NCBI GenBank assembly: GCA_025965775.1
Contig: JAOPWG010000045.1
Span: 1 to 13,458 of the forward strand
Direction: 5' to 3'
DNA: 13,458 bases
From: Modestobacter sp.
Lineage (GTDB): Bacteria; Actinomycetota; Actinomycetes; Mycobacteriales; Geodermatophilaceae
Shown: piece by piece, positions 1 through 7,823 of the stretch
Position numbering within the stretch: the first letter of the stretch is position 1
Layout of the letters: the number at the start of each line of letters is the position of its first letter
Notes under the pieces: model-generated
Told to the model about the DNA's origin: nothing
Database searches by the model: none
Seen by the model: only the letters and a program-made list of their open reading frames with translations
Program-made: the position numbers and the translations under genes

Positions 1-808
<808 letters not shown>

Positions 809-992
809 GTCGCTCCAGTGTCCGGCCCGGCCGATGCCCTGGTGCCAGGACGGACCGGCGCCGTGCGGTCGCTGTGGGATGAGCGAGCATGCCGAGGCTT
901 CGGCGGGGCTCGTGCCACTGCCCAGGGTACCGCCACCGGCGGCGGCGGGCCGTGACCCGATCGGGTCGCCCCTCCGTCGGCGCGCCGGGGAC
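809..992 (-). promoter_or_regulatory. Leader/promoter region of ahcY with a 14-bp perfect palindrome
   Basis: This 184-bp gap separates the methyltransferase stop from the ahcY start. It holds a perfect 14-bp palindrome, GACCCGATCGGGTC, at 954-967, about 26 bases after the methyltransferase stop; this could be an operator or the stem of a weak terminator, but no T-run follows. A second GC-rich inverted repeat, CCGCC-ACC-GGCGG, lies at 930-942. On the minus strand TACCCT (924-929) fits an actinobacterial -10 pattern and would give a leader of about 110 nt, but no convincing -35 was found. The leader was compared by eye with the SAH riboswitch consensus and did not match. Confidence 0.35.
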
Positions 993-1790
993 TCATCCGC
1001 CGACGGGCCCTCCGGGGTCGAGGACCGACACGACGACCTGCTCGTTGTTCACCGTGTACGCCTCGTAGGCGACCCGCGCACCGGTCGAGCTGAGGTGCTC
1101 CTGCCAGGCCCGGAACTCGTGGTCCTCCCACCCGGGGTAGTTGAAGAACTCGTCGAAGACCACGATCGACCCGGCGCACAGGCGGGGTCCCACCAGGTCG
1201 AGCACTGTCTTCGCCGACGAGTACAGGTCGCAGTCGACGTGCAGGAAGCCGACCGGACCGGGATGCGTCCCGAGGAAGTCCGGCAGCGTGTCGTCGAACC
1301 AGCCGACCACCAGTTCCGCCCCGGCAACGGCCGGCCGCCGGTCCACCGCGAAGGCCCCCTCACGGACGTGCGGCCGGTAGTCCTCGGGCAGGCCCTCGAA
1401 GGAGTCGAAGCCGTACACCTCGCCGTTGTCCCGGGCTGCTGCGATCATCGCCAGGGTCCGCCCCTGGAAGACGCCGAACTCCAGCGCCATGCCCTCCGCC
1501 GGGGCGATCTCCAGGGCGTAGCGCATCGTGCTCTCGGGGTCGGGGAAGCTCCGCGCCGTCGGCATCACCCGGACGGCGTACTGCGCCGAGGACAGGGCCG
1601 CGGCCCGCTCACCGGCCCCCAGGAGGTCCCGGCGCGCCCGGAACTCGGCGTCGTGGACCGCGTCGACCGCCCGGTCCACCTCGGCCCGCACCACCTGGGC
1701 GAGCCGGGACTCCAGGCGCGACTCCAGACGCGCGAGTAGCCCGGCGAGCGCCCGGTGCACCCGGTTGCGCACGACGCTGGGGAACCGCAT
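993..1790 (-). CDS. TylF/MycF-like class I SAM-dependent O-methyltransferase
   Basis: 265 residues, predicted to move a methyl group from S-adenosylmethionine to a hydroxyl, probably of a sugar. The TylF/MycF family members that are characterised are metal-dependent sugar O-methyltransferases. Residues 1-60 are arginine- and alanine-rich, helical and coiled-coil-like, including the repeated LESRLESRL. The Rossmann domain follows: EFGVFQGRT at 104-112 (SAM-binding glycine loop), FDSFEGLPE at 128-136, HVDCDLYSS at 184-192 (acidic metal-site region) and VVFDEFFNYPG at 210-220. The ATG at 1790 was chosen because GAGAGGA lies about nine bases upstream and conserved sequence starts after it; a longer in-frame opening to 2012 runs back into the glfT2-like gene and is discarded. 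It lies 55 bp after the GlfT2-like gene, so the two are probably co-transcribed. The acceptor is not shown by the sequence; a galactofuranose or other envelope sugar is an inference from context. Confidence 0.87.
   Translation of the reverse strand: MRFPSVVRNRVHRALAGLLARLESRLESRLAQVVRAEVDRAVDAVHDAEFRARRDLLGAGERAAALSSAQYAVRVMPTARSFPDPESTMRYALEIAPAEGMALEFGVFQGRTLAMIAAARDNGEVYGFDSFEGLPEDYRPHVREGAFAVDRRPAVAGAELVVGWFDDTLPDFLGTHPGPVGFLHVDCDLYSSAKTVLDLVGPRLCAGSIVVFDEFFNYPGWEDHEFRAWQEHLSSTGARVAYEAYTVNNEQVVVSVLDPGGPVGG
1708..1731. repeat. Tandem 12-bp repeat inside the methyltransferase gene
   Basis: Two adjacent 12-base units, GACTCCAGGCGC and GACTCCAGACGC, differ at one base. In the minus-strand gene they encode the LESR-LESR repeat of the N-terminal helix. 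The unit keeps frame, so copy-number change would lengthen the helix by four residues without breaking the gene. Confidence 0.8.
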
Positions 1791-1845
1791 CCGCGTCCGT
1801 CCTCTCGTCCCGACCTCTGCCGGCCCCTCTGTGCCGGAGACCCTG

Positions 1846-3717
1846 CTAGTGGCGTTCGTACAGGCGGGCCCACGCGTCGCGGCTGGTGAACTCCGGCAGC
1901 CGACGTCGGTACTCGTCCCGCGCCCGGCCGCCTTCCCGGGCCAGGCGCCAGAGCACCGCGGTCCCCCGCCGCGCCAGGCCCACCATGACCTCCCGGTCGA
2001 AGGTGCGGACACGGACGCCCTCCTGCGAGGAGTCGGTCACGACCGCGGTCTCGAACAGGGACACGTGCCACCAGTAGGCGTCGGCGTTGGAGATCGCCGC
2101 CGTCCCGCGACGCTTGCGGAGGAGCTGCCAGACGACACGCTTGGCCAGGACGGCGCGGGGCATGGACGGCCGGCCCCCGGCCGGCATCAGCGGCGCGTCT
2201 CCGTGGTCCAGCCCGGGGACGGCGTGGGCCGGGTGGTTGACGGTCTCCGGGTACCCCGACCGCAGCCTGCGCACCGCAGCGGCGGTGTCCGCACCCCCGT
2301 CGCACAGGACGTCGGGCCCGCGCAGGAAGTCCTCGACGGCCTGGAGCATCGTCGCCGCGAGCCCGTAGCGCATGGTGACCAGGTAGCTCGCCAGCTGCCG
2401 TGCCAGGTGATCGGTGATCGAGCGACGGTCGAAGTCGCTGTGCAACGCGCTGGTGATCAGCGCGTTGCGGAAGCTGAAGTAGCGCGACCAGTCGTCCCAG
2501 TTCTTCCAGGCGAAGTCCGCGTGCCAGACGCCTGCCCCGGCGAGGGTGACGGTGGGGAAACCCGACGCCCGGGCGCGCAGGCCGTACTCGATGTCGTCCC
2601 ACTGGAAGAACAACGGCAACGGGTAGCCGACCTCGTGCACCACCTCCGAGGGGATGAGGCAGGCCCACCAGCCGTTGTAGGCGGCGTCGACCCGGACGTC
2701 CTGCTGCAACTCGGTCACGTCGACGTCGGCGAGAGCCCCTTCGACCGGCTGGCCGGCACGGAGGACCGCCAGGTCGGCCAGCTCCGCGCCGACGTGCAGG
2801 CGGTTGGGGTGCAGCGCCTGCAGCATCTGACCGCCGACGATCGTCGGCGCGACCGTGCAGCCGGCCAGCGCCGTCAGGCGCAGCACGGTGTCGGGTTCCA
2901 GCCGGATGTCGTCGTCCATCAGCAGCAGGTTCTGGCCCCCCACCGGATCGTCGCCGAGGGCCTCGTACATGCCGCGCGTGAACCCGCCCGCCCCGCCCAG
3001 GTTCGGCTGCCGGATGTAGCTCAGCATGCTCCCGAACGTGTCCTGCACGTCGAGGAACGCGGCACGGGAGTCGACCGTGTCGGCGCCCTGGTCGACGACG
3101 TACACCCGGTCCAGCGCTGCCGTCACCTCCGGATCGGAGGCGAGTGTCCCGAGCGTGGCGATGCAGTCGTCGGCCCGGTTGAACGTGCAGATCACCACCG
3201 CGGTGGCCCGCGGCGGCCCGCCCCCGGGCGTGGTCCAGCGGACCTGCTCCACCGTGAGGCCGCCGTCCGATGTCTCCATCTCCAGCCAGAGCGCCCCACC
3301 GTCGACGAAGCGGTCGATGGCCGACGTGAGGGTCACCGGCTCGGCGTCCGCACCGTGCACCCGACGGGCGGCCACGGTCCGGGGCCGGCCCTCGACGTCG
3401 GAGGCGACGAGCCGGAGGAGCCCGCTCCCGCTGACCTGCGCGCCGAGGTCCACCGCATGGACCGCGGTCCAGCGCTGCCAGAACGAGGCCGGGAAGCGGC
3501 CGAAGTAGGTGTTCGTGGTGGCCCGCGCGTGGCCGTCGAGGGTGACCCGGTCCCGCTCGCGGCACATCGTGCCCCGGTCGACGACGCAGTAGAGGTCGTC
3601 CGGGGCGTCCGGGGACGGTCCGGCGAAGAGCGTCCGCTGGACCACCAGCCGGTCCGGAGGCAACCGCTGGACGTGGTTCTGCCGGATCGTGGCTGGTCCG
3701 AACATGCGCTGCACCAT
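1846..3717 (-). CDS. glfT2: GlfT2-like galactofuranosyltransferase (GT2 family polymerase)
   Basis: 623 residues, close to the 637 of mycobacterial GlfT2, which extends galactan with galactofuranose from UDP-Galf on a lipid-linked acceptor at the inner face of the membrane. An N-terminal beta-rich domain (about 1-165) precedes the GT-A domain, which opens with AVVICTFNR at 173-181. The metal-binding triad DDD is at 268-270, YNGWWACLIP at 347-356 holds the tandem tryptophans, WDDIEYGLR at 373-381 contains the expected catalytic aspartate, and GVWHADF at 396-402 holds the active-site histidine. Spacing matches the mycobacterial enzyme closely. A helical C-terminal region follows from about 430. 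The ATG at 3717 has GGAGG ten bases upstream; MFGP at 3705 is a weaker alternative start. No UDP-galactopyranose mutase or GlfT1-like starter enzyme is in the window. Linkage specificity and polymer length cannot be read from the sequence. Confidence 0.9.
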   Translation of the reverse strand: MVQRMFGPATIRQNHVQRLPPDRLVVQRTLFAGPSPDAPDDLYCVVDRGTMCRERDRVTLDGHARATTNTYFGRFPASFWQRWTAVHAVDLGAQVSGSGLLRLVASDVEGRPRTVAARRVHGADAEPVTLTSAIDRFVDGGALWLEMETSDGGLTVEQVRWTTPGGGPPRATAVVICTFNRADDCIATLGTLASDPEVTAALDRVYVVDQGADTVDSRAAFLDVQDTFGSMLSYIRQPNLGGAGGFTRGMYEALGDDPVGGQNLLLMDDDIRLEPDTVLRLTALAGCTVAPTIVGGQMLQALHPNRLHVGAELADLAVLRAGQPVEGALADVDVTELQQDVRVDAAYNGWWACLIPSEVVHEVGYPLPLFFQWDDIEYGLRARASGFPTVTLAGAGVWHADFAWKNWDDWSRYFSFRNALITSALHSDFDRRSITDHLARQLASYLVTMRYGLAATMLQAVEDFLRGPDVLCDGGADTAAAVRRLRSGYPETVNHPAHAVPGLDHGDAPLMPAGGRPSMPRAVLAKRVVWQLLRKRRGTAAISNADAYWWHVSLFETAVVTDSSQEGVRVRTFDREVMVGLARRGTAVLWRLAREGGRARDEYRRRLPEFTSRDAWARLYERH

Positions 3718-3881
3718 GACGAGCAGGCCTCCGTGGGGGAAGACACCCGAGCCACACACGCCCGGGTAGTAACCGTAGCGGCGCCGCGTGCGGTTTCGCG
3801 AGGCCGCGGACCCCGGTCCGTGACCCCGCTGGCACGCAGCGGGCGCGAACGGCGGCGGCGCCGCGCTGCGTCCGGACACGC
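3718..3881 (-). promoter_or_regulatory. Intergenic region between the YfhO-like gene and glfT2: possible hairpin and promoter
   Basis: This 164-bp gap is the longest inside the glycan gene set, so a new transcript may start here. A short inverted repeat, GGACC-CC-GGTCC, lies at 3808-3819 with partial extension to 3805-3822. It could form a stem after the YfhO-like gene but has no T-run. On the minus strand TACGGT (3772-3777) fits a -10 pattern about 55 bp before the ATG, without a recognisable -35. The ribosome site GGAGG is clear. The promoter call is weak. Confidence 0.3.
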
Positions 3882-6185
3882 TCACTGTGCGGCGTCGACG
3901 GCGCCTCCGGCGCCCGCGCGCTGACGGGACCGGCGACGCTGCCAGAACCAGGCGACGGTCTGCGCCGCGGACAGAGCCACCGCCGCAGCCACCGCGCCCA
4001 GCCCCAGGCGCAACCCGGGCGGCTGGTACGTCACGGCCAGCGTGTGCCGTCCGGCGGGGACCTCGACCCGCAGCAGCCCCGCGGGCCCGTCGACCACGTC
4101 GGCGGGCCGACCGTCCACGGTCGCGGTGTAGCCCGGCCATGCCAGGCGGGCGAAGAGGAGGCTCCCCCGCGCGCGGGCACTGTAGCGGACCACCTCCCGT
4201 TGCGGCGTGGTGGAGTCGGACCGGACCTCGACGCCGGGCGAGGTCCAGGAGACCCGCCCCTCCGCCGGCCACGGGCGCTCCCGCACCCACACGGCCCGGG
4301 CCGGGGTCGTGGCCGCGACCCGCCATCCGGCCGGGGGCACCAGGTCGGCGACGTCCGGGCGGAGCGAGCGCTGGACGACCAGCGTGGAGACCCGCAGCAC
4401 GTCGATGAGCGGCGCCGCCACACCGCGCCCGGCGGGGACCCACAGCCGCTCGAAGGCCTGCGGGCACACGGCACCCCGGTAGTCCATGCACAGTTCGGTC
4501 TGGAACGCACGGAAGCCGATCCCGGTGTACGCGGTGACGGTCTCCCGGCCGACCACCCGGGCGAGGTTGCCGAACAGGATCTGCCCGGTCTGCACCTGCT
4601 CGGTCCGCACGCCGGCGAGCGCGGCGAGCTGCAGGACCGTCCCCCGGTACTCCGTGGCCCCGGCGGCCATGGCGGAGACCTCGTGAGCCGGTCGGACCAC
4701 CGGCCCGGTAGGCGGGCCCGCGGGCAGCACGCTGGTCTGCAGGACGAGCACGGCGGCCGTCCCGGCCACCACGACGGCACCCAGGCCGGGCATCCCCCAC
4801 CGGCGGTGGGCGACCACCGCCAGCGCGGTGGCCGCCCCGACGATGGCCACCCCGACAACGTGCGCCCCGCCCAGCCCGCTCGGCTGCGCCGCCCAGGCGA
4901 GATAGCCGCCCAGCCCGACGACGGCGGCGCTGGCGACCACCCGCTTCCTGCCGTGGTCGACCGCCAGCCCCTCGGACAGCAGGAGGGCGAACACCACGGC
5001 GACCGCCAGGTACAGGTACTCGACCACCCGGACCGGCCATCGGAACAGCCAGAGGTTGGACGGCCCGAGCGCAGCGAGCAGGTAGAAGCCGCCGAGGACG
5101 AACACGCCGGCCAGGGAGGCGCGGTGCTGTCGCAGGCGGTCCCAGCGCAGCCACGGCAGCAGCGGCAGCACGAACCAGGCGAGGTACGTCGACGGGACGT
5201 GCTCGAGGACGGCACCCTTCCAGTTGACGATCGCCGGCAGGTAGGTGGGCGAGCTGCCGGCGGCCAGGTCCCCGAGGCCGGGGACCATGAACGCGTCGTT
5301 GGCGACGGTGGCGAGCTGCTGGCGGTCCGACACCGGGCCGGCACCCAGCAGCGGGAGGAAGACCAGCAGAGCCACCGCGCCCACGCAGGCGCCCATCACG
5401 GCCAGGTGGGCGAGGCGGGCGACCTGGCGCTGCAGGAGCAGTTCCACGCCGACGGCGACCAGCACCACCAGCAGCCCCAGTACGCCGTAGGGGTTGCCGG
5501 TGGTGATCGCCAGGCAGCCGAAGAGGAACGGGACGAACGGATTGAGCCGGCCCCGCGCGTGCCGGTGGGCGGCCCACCAGAAGTGGGCGACCCAGGTGAA
5601 GGCCATCAGGCCGGCCGGCCAGCCGGCGGCCTCGTACCAGAGGGTGAAGCCGGACACCGGGAGTGCGGTCGCGACGACGACCGCCGGCACCCGCCGGGCT
5701 CCGTACTCCCGGGCCAGCAGGTAGACGGCCATCGCCAGCAGGGCCAGGAACTGCACCATCACCGCGAATGCGGCCAGTGACAGGTCATCGGCGTGGGAGA
5801 CGAGGACGAAGTCCAGCAGGCTGACCGGGTTCCAGATCCCGGTCAGCGCCTCCGCCGCGTAGTTCCCGCCCGCCCATCCGGCGGGGTCCATCGTCGGCCA
5901 CCGACCCGCCCGCAGCTGTTCCCCGAGCAGGTGCCAGAGCGGGGCGAACTGCTCGGACTGGTCCCCGACGTAGTAGAAGAACGTGCCCCGCCACTGCGGG
6001 ATGACGCCGATCGCGGCCACGAGACCACCCACGGCCACGGCGATCAGCCAGTCCGGCAGCTGCCGGAGCCGGCCGATCGGCACCGTCCGGCGGGCCACGG
6101 TCCGGTCGGTCGGGTCGTCCGTAGGGCCGGCCCCCGGGGGCGCCGCGGCCGTGACCTCCGGCCCGCCGGTCACCCGTGCGGTCAT
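3882..6185 (-). CDS. YfhO-family GT-C membrane glycosyltransferase
   Basis: 767 residues, a polytopic membrane protein. By family it should transfer a sugar from a polyprenyl-phosphate donor to an acceptor outside the membrane; B. subtilis YfhO glycosylates lipoteichoic acid this way. A cytoplasmic tail (1-44) precedes about a dozen hydrophobic segments, the first near 45-65 and others between about 135 and 487. The first outer loop holds YYVGDQSEQFAPLW at 71-84, with acidic residues in the usual GT-C catalytic position. A soluble extracytoplasmic domain spans about 490-720, ending in the typical YfhO pattern WPGYTATVDGRPA (683-695) and PAGRHTLAVTYQPPG (710-724). A last membrane helix lies at about 725-747, followed by a basic tail. 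The ATG at 6185 overlaps the stop of the GtrA-like gene as ATGA, so the genes are translationally coupled. Sugar and acceptor are unknown. An annotation as generic membrane protein would understate the evidence. Confidence 0.85.
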   Translation of the reverse strand: MTARVTGGPEVTAAAPPGAGPTDDPTDRTVARRTVPIGRLRQLPDWLIAVAVGGLVAAIGVIPQWRGTFFYYVGDQSEQFAPLWHLLGEQLRAGRWPTMDPAGWAGGNYAAEALTGIWNPVSLLDFVLVSHADDLSLAAFAVMVQFLALLAMAVYLLAREYGARRVPAVVVATALPVSGFTLWYEAAGWPAGLMAFTWVAHFWWAAHRHARGRLNPFVPFLFGCLAITTGNPYGVLGLLVVLVAVGVELLLQRQVARLAHLAVMGACVGAVALLVFLPLLGAGPVSDRQQLATVANDAFMVPGLGDLAAGSSPTYLPAIVNWKGAVLEHVPSTYLAWFVLPLLPWLRWDRLRQHRASLAGVFVLGGFYLLAALGPSNLWLFRWPVRVVEYLYLAVAVVFALLLSEGLAVDHGRKRVVASAAVVGLGGYLAWAAQPSGLGGAHVVGVAIVGAATALAVVAHRRWGMPGLGAVVVAGTAAVLVLQTSVLPAGPPTGPVVRPAHEVSAMAAGATEYRGTVLQLAALAGVRTEQVQTGQILFGNLARVVGRETVTAYTGIGFRAFQTELCMDYRGAVCPQAFERLWVPAGRGVAAPLIDVLRVSTLVVQRSLRPDVADLVPPAGWRVAATTPARAVWVRERPWPAEGRVSWTSPGVEVRSDSTTPQREVVRYSARARGSLLFARLAWPGYTATVDGRPADVVDGPAGLLRVEVPAGRHTLAVTYQPPGLRLGLGAVAAAVALSAAQTVAWFWQRRRSRQRAGAGGAVDAAQ

Positions 6186-6628
6186 CCGGCGCCTTCGGCC
6201 GTCTGCCCGCGGCCGGGCCGCCGGACCTCCGCCGGGACCGGACGTGCCGGGAGCCCGTCGTCCGCTCGCCGCCCGAGGAGCACCCGGCGGGAGAGCAGGA
6301 AGGTCACCGGTACGGCCACCGCCGCGGCGATCAGCGGAGCCACGACCTCGTCGACGCGCGCCCACTGCACCAGCAGGACGACGCCCACCGTGGTCATGAC
6401 GTAGTTGGTCGCGTTCGTCAGTGGGAACATCGCGAACTTGCGCCAGGTGGGCCGGGTACGGAACGTCCACAGACAGTTCAGGAAGAAGGAGCCGACCATC
6501 GCCACGACCATGCCCACCAGGTGCGCAGCGAGGTAGCCGATCAGCGGCCTGAGCAGGAGGTAGGTGCCGTAGTACACCCCGGTGTTCAGGACTCCGACGA
6601 CGACGAACCTCCCGGCGTGCCTGAGCAT
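6182..6628 (-). CDS. GtrA/GtcA-family membrane protein (putative polyprenyl-P-sugar flippase)
   Basis: 148 residues with four predicted membrane helices at about 8-28, 33-55, 70-92 and 95-115, and a soluble proline/arginine-rich tail from 118. The family is thought to move polyprenyl-phosphate-linked sugars across the membrane. The loop after helix 2 holds FFLNCLWTFR (48-57), the usual GtrA landmark, and NATNYVMTT (72-80) fits the third helix. Size matches the family (about 120-160). Both ends overlap neighbours by ATGA: its ATG with the stop of the GT2 gene, and its stop with the start of the YfhO-like gene. The position between a polyprenyl-P-sugar synthase and a GT-C transferase is the expected one. 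Which sugar it carries is not visible. Confidence 0.9.
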   Translation of the reverse strand: MLRHAGRFVVVGVLNTGVYYGTYLLLRPLIGYLAAHLVGMVVAMVGSFFLNCLWTFRTRPTWRKFAMFPLTNATNYVMTTVGVVLLVQWARVDEVVAPLIAAAVAVPVTFLLSRRVLLGRRADDGLPARPVPAEVRRPGRGQTAEGAG

Positions 6629-7758
6629 CAGGCAGGGCCCTGCCGCGCGTCGCGCGCCCGGGGCGACCGCATCCCCTCGGCCGCCTCCCCGCCGGCCCTC
6701 GCCGGGGTGGCCGGATCCCCGGCCTGCCCGTCGGCGACGTCCGCGACCCGCCCGCCGTCCGCGGCGACGATGTTGCCGAGCATGACCGTCTCCCGGACCG
6801 GCGCCCGGGCGCGACGGACCCGGTCCACCGGCCCCGGGGCGTCGCTGGTGTCGGCGACGAGGAAGTGCGGACGCTGTTTGGCCTCGAAGTAGATCCGCCC
6901 GACGTACTCCCCGATCACGCCCAGGAACAACAGCTGGATGCCACCGAAGCCGGCAACCGCCGCGACCAGGGTCACGTACCCGGGTACGGAGATCCCCTCG
7001 ATCACCGCGGCGACGACGAGGAAGGCCACGTAGCCGAATGCCAGTGCCGTCACCGCGGTCCCGGCGTAGACCGCCAGGCGGAGGGGCGCGTTGTTGAAGG
7101 ACATGACCCCGTCGACGCCGTAGTTGAGCAGGCGACGCAGGGTCCACTTGCTGCCGCCCCCACCCTGGCGGCACTCGTTGCGGTAGTCGATGACCGCCGT
7201 GGGGAAGCCGATCCAGGCGAAGAGCCCCTTGGAGAAGCGGTTGTACTCCTCGAGCTGCAGGAGCGCGTCGACGGCGCGGCGGCTCAGCAGCCGGAAGTCG
7301 CCTACGCCGTCCTCGATGTGCACCTCGACCAGCGAGTTGACCAGCCGGTAGTACAACCGCGCCAGCAGGGTGCGACCGAGGGGGTCCCCCTCCCTCGTCC
7401 GGCGGGCGACCACCTGGTCGTAGCCCTCGCGGTGCAGGTCGACCATCTGCCGGAGCAGCCGGGGCGGGTGCTGGAGGTCGGCGTCCATGAGGACGACCGC
7501 GTCACCCCGGGCGTACACCAGGCCGGCGAGCATCGCCGACTCCTTGCCGAAGTTCCGGCTCAGCGACACGTAGCGCACGCGGCTGTCCCGGGCGTTGAGC
7601 ACCCGCAGAACGGCCAGCGTGCCGTCCCGGCTCCCGTCGTCGACGAGCACGACCTCGACGTCGACCGACGTGGGTCCGAGCACCGCGAGGACCTGCTCGA
7701 CCAGCCGCGTCAGGACGGCTTCCTCGTTGTGACAGGGGACCACGACGGACAGCAGCAT
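6628..7758 (-). CDS. Polyprenyl-phosphate glycosyltransferase, GT2 (CsbB/GtrB/DPM1-like)
   Basis: 376 residues. Predicted to transfer a sugar from a nucleotide-sugar to polyprenyl phosphate on the cytoplasmic face. Motifs in order: VVVPCHNEE at 5-13, DDGSRDGT at 40-47, MDADLQHPP at 91-99 (metal-binding DAD), GDFRLLSR at 153-160, YNRFSKGLFAWIGF at 172-185 and GGSKW at 201-205. Two C-terminal membrane helices lie at about 227-254 and 262-282, with GEYVGRIYFEAKQRP at 283-297 after them, the usual GtrB/CsbB architecture. About 70 further residues (305-376) form a low-complexity tail that most relatives lack. The ATG at 7758 has GAGAGG just upstream. The gene lies 65 bp after manA and shares an ATGA overlap with the GtrA-like gene. 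The donor could be GDP-mannose (suggested by manA/manB nearby), UDP-glucose or UDP-GlcNAc; sequence alone does not decide. Confidence 0.92.
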   Translation of the reverse strand: MLLSVVVPCHNEEAVLTRLVEQVLAVLGPTSVDVEVVLVDDGSRDGTLAVLRVLNARDSRVRYVSLSRNFGKESAMLAGLVYARGDAVVLMDADLQHPPRLLRQMVDLHREGYDQVVARRTREGDPLGRTLLARLYYRLVNSLVEVHIEDGVGDFRLLSRRAVDALLQLEEYNRFSKGLFAWIGFPTAVIDYRNECRQGGGGSKWTLRRLLNYGVDGVMSFNNAPLRLAVYAGTAVTALAFGYVAFLVVAAVIEGISVPGYVTLVAAVAGFGGIQLLFLGVIGEYVGRIYFEAKQRPHFLVADTSDAPGPVDRVRRARAPVRETVMLGNIVAADGGRVADVADGQAGDPATPARAGGEAAEGMRSPRARDARQGPA

Positions 7759-7823
7759 GGCGTCCCTCTCGTCGGTCGGACGCCCCGTCCTCCACGACCA
7801 GGAGCGACCGTTCCCTGGAGACG

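Noticed and set aside
809..992. SAH riboswitch in the ahcY leader
   Set aside because: The leader was compared by eye with the conserved core of the SAH riboswitch and the key segments were not found. A covariance-model search would settle it.
1791..2012. N-terminal extension of the methyltransferase to 2012
   Set aside because: It overlaps the 3' end of the GlfT2-like gene, and the ATG at 1790 has a good ribosome site and the conserved start follows it.
1528..3924. A 798-codon open frame on the plus strand opposite the GlfT2-like and methyltransferase genes
   Set aside because: It is antisense to genes with intact family motifs, is Arg/Pro/Gly/Val-rich without any recognisable domain, and is what high third-position GC produces on the opposite strand.
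3718..5577. Upstream extension of the GlfT2-like frame through the YfhO-like gene
   Set aside because: The extra residues are Arg/Pro/Gly-rich shadow sequence opposite in frame to a conserved membrane protein; ATG 3717 has GGAGG and yields the expected family length.
7798..7818. CCAGG/CCTGG inverted repeat between manA and the GT2 gene as a terminator
   Set aside because: Only five base pairs with an eleven-base loop and no T-run; too weak to call an end of transcript.
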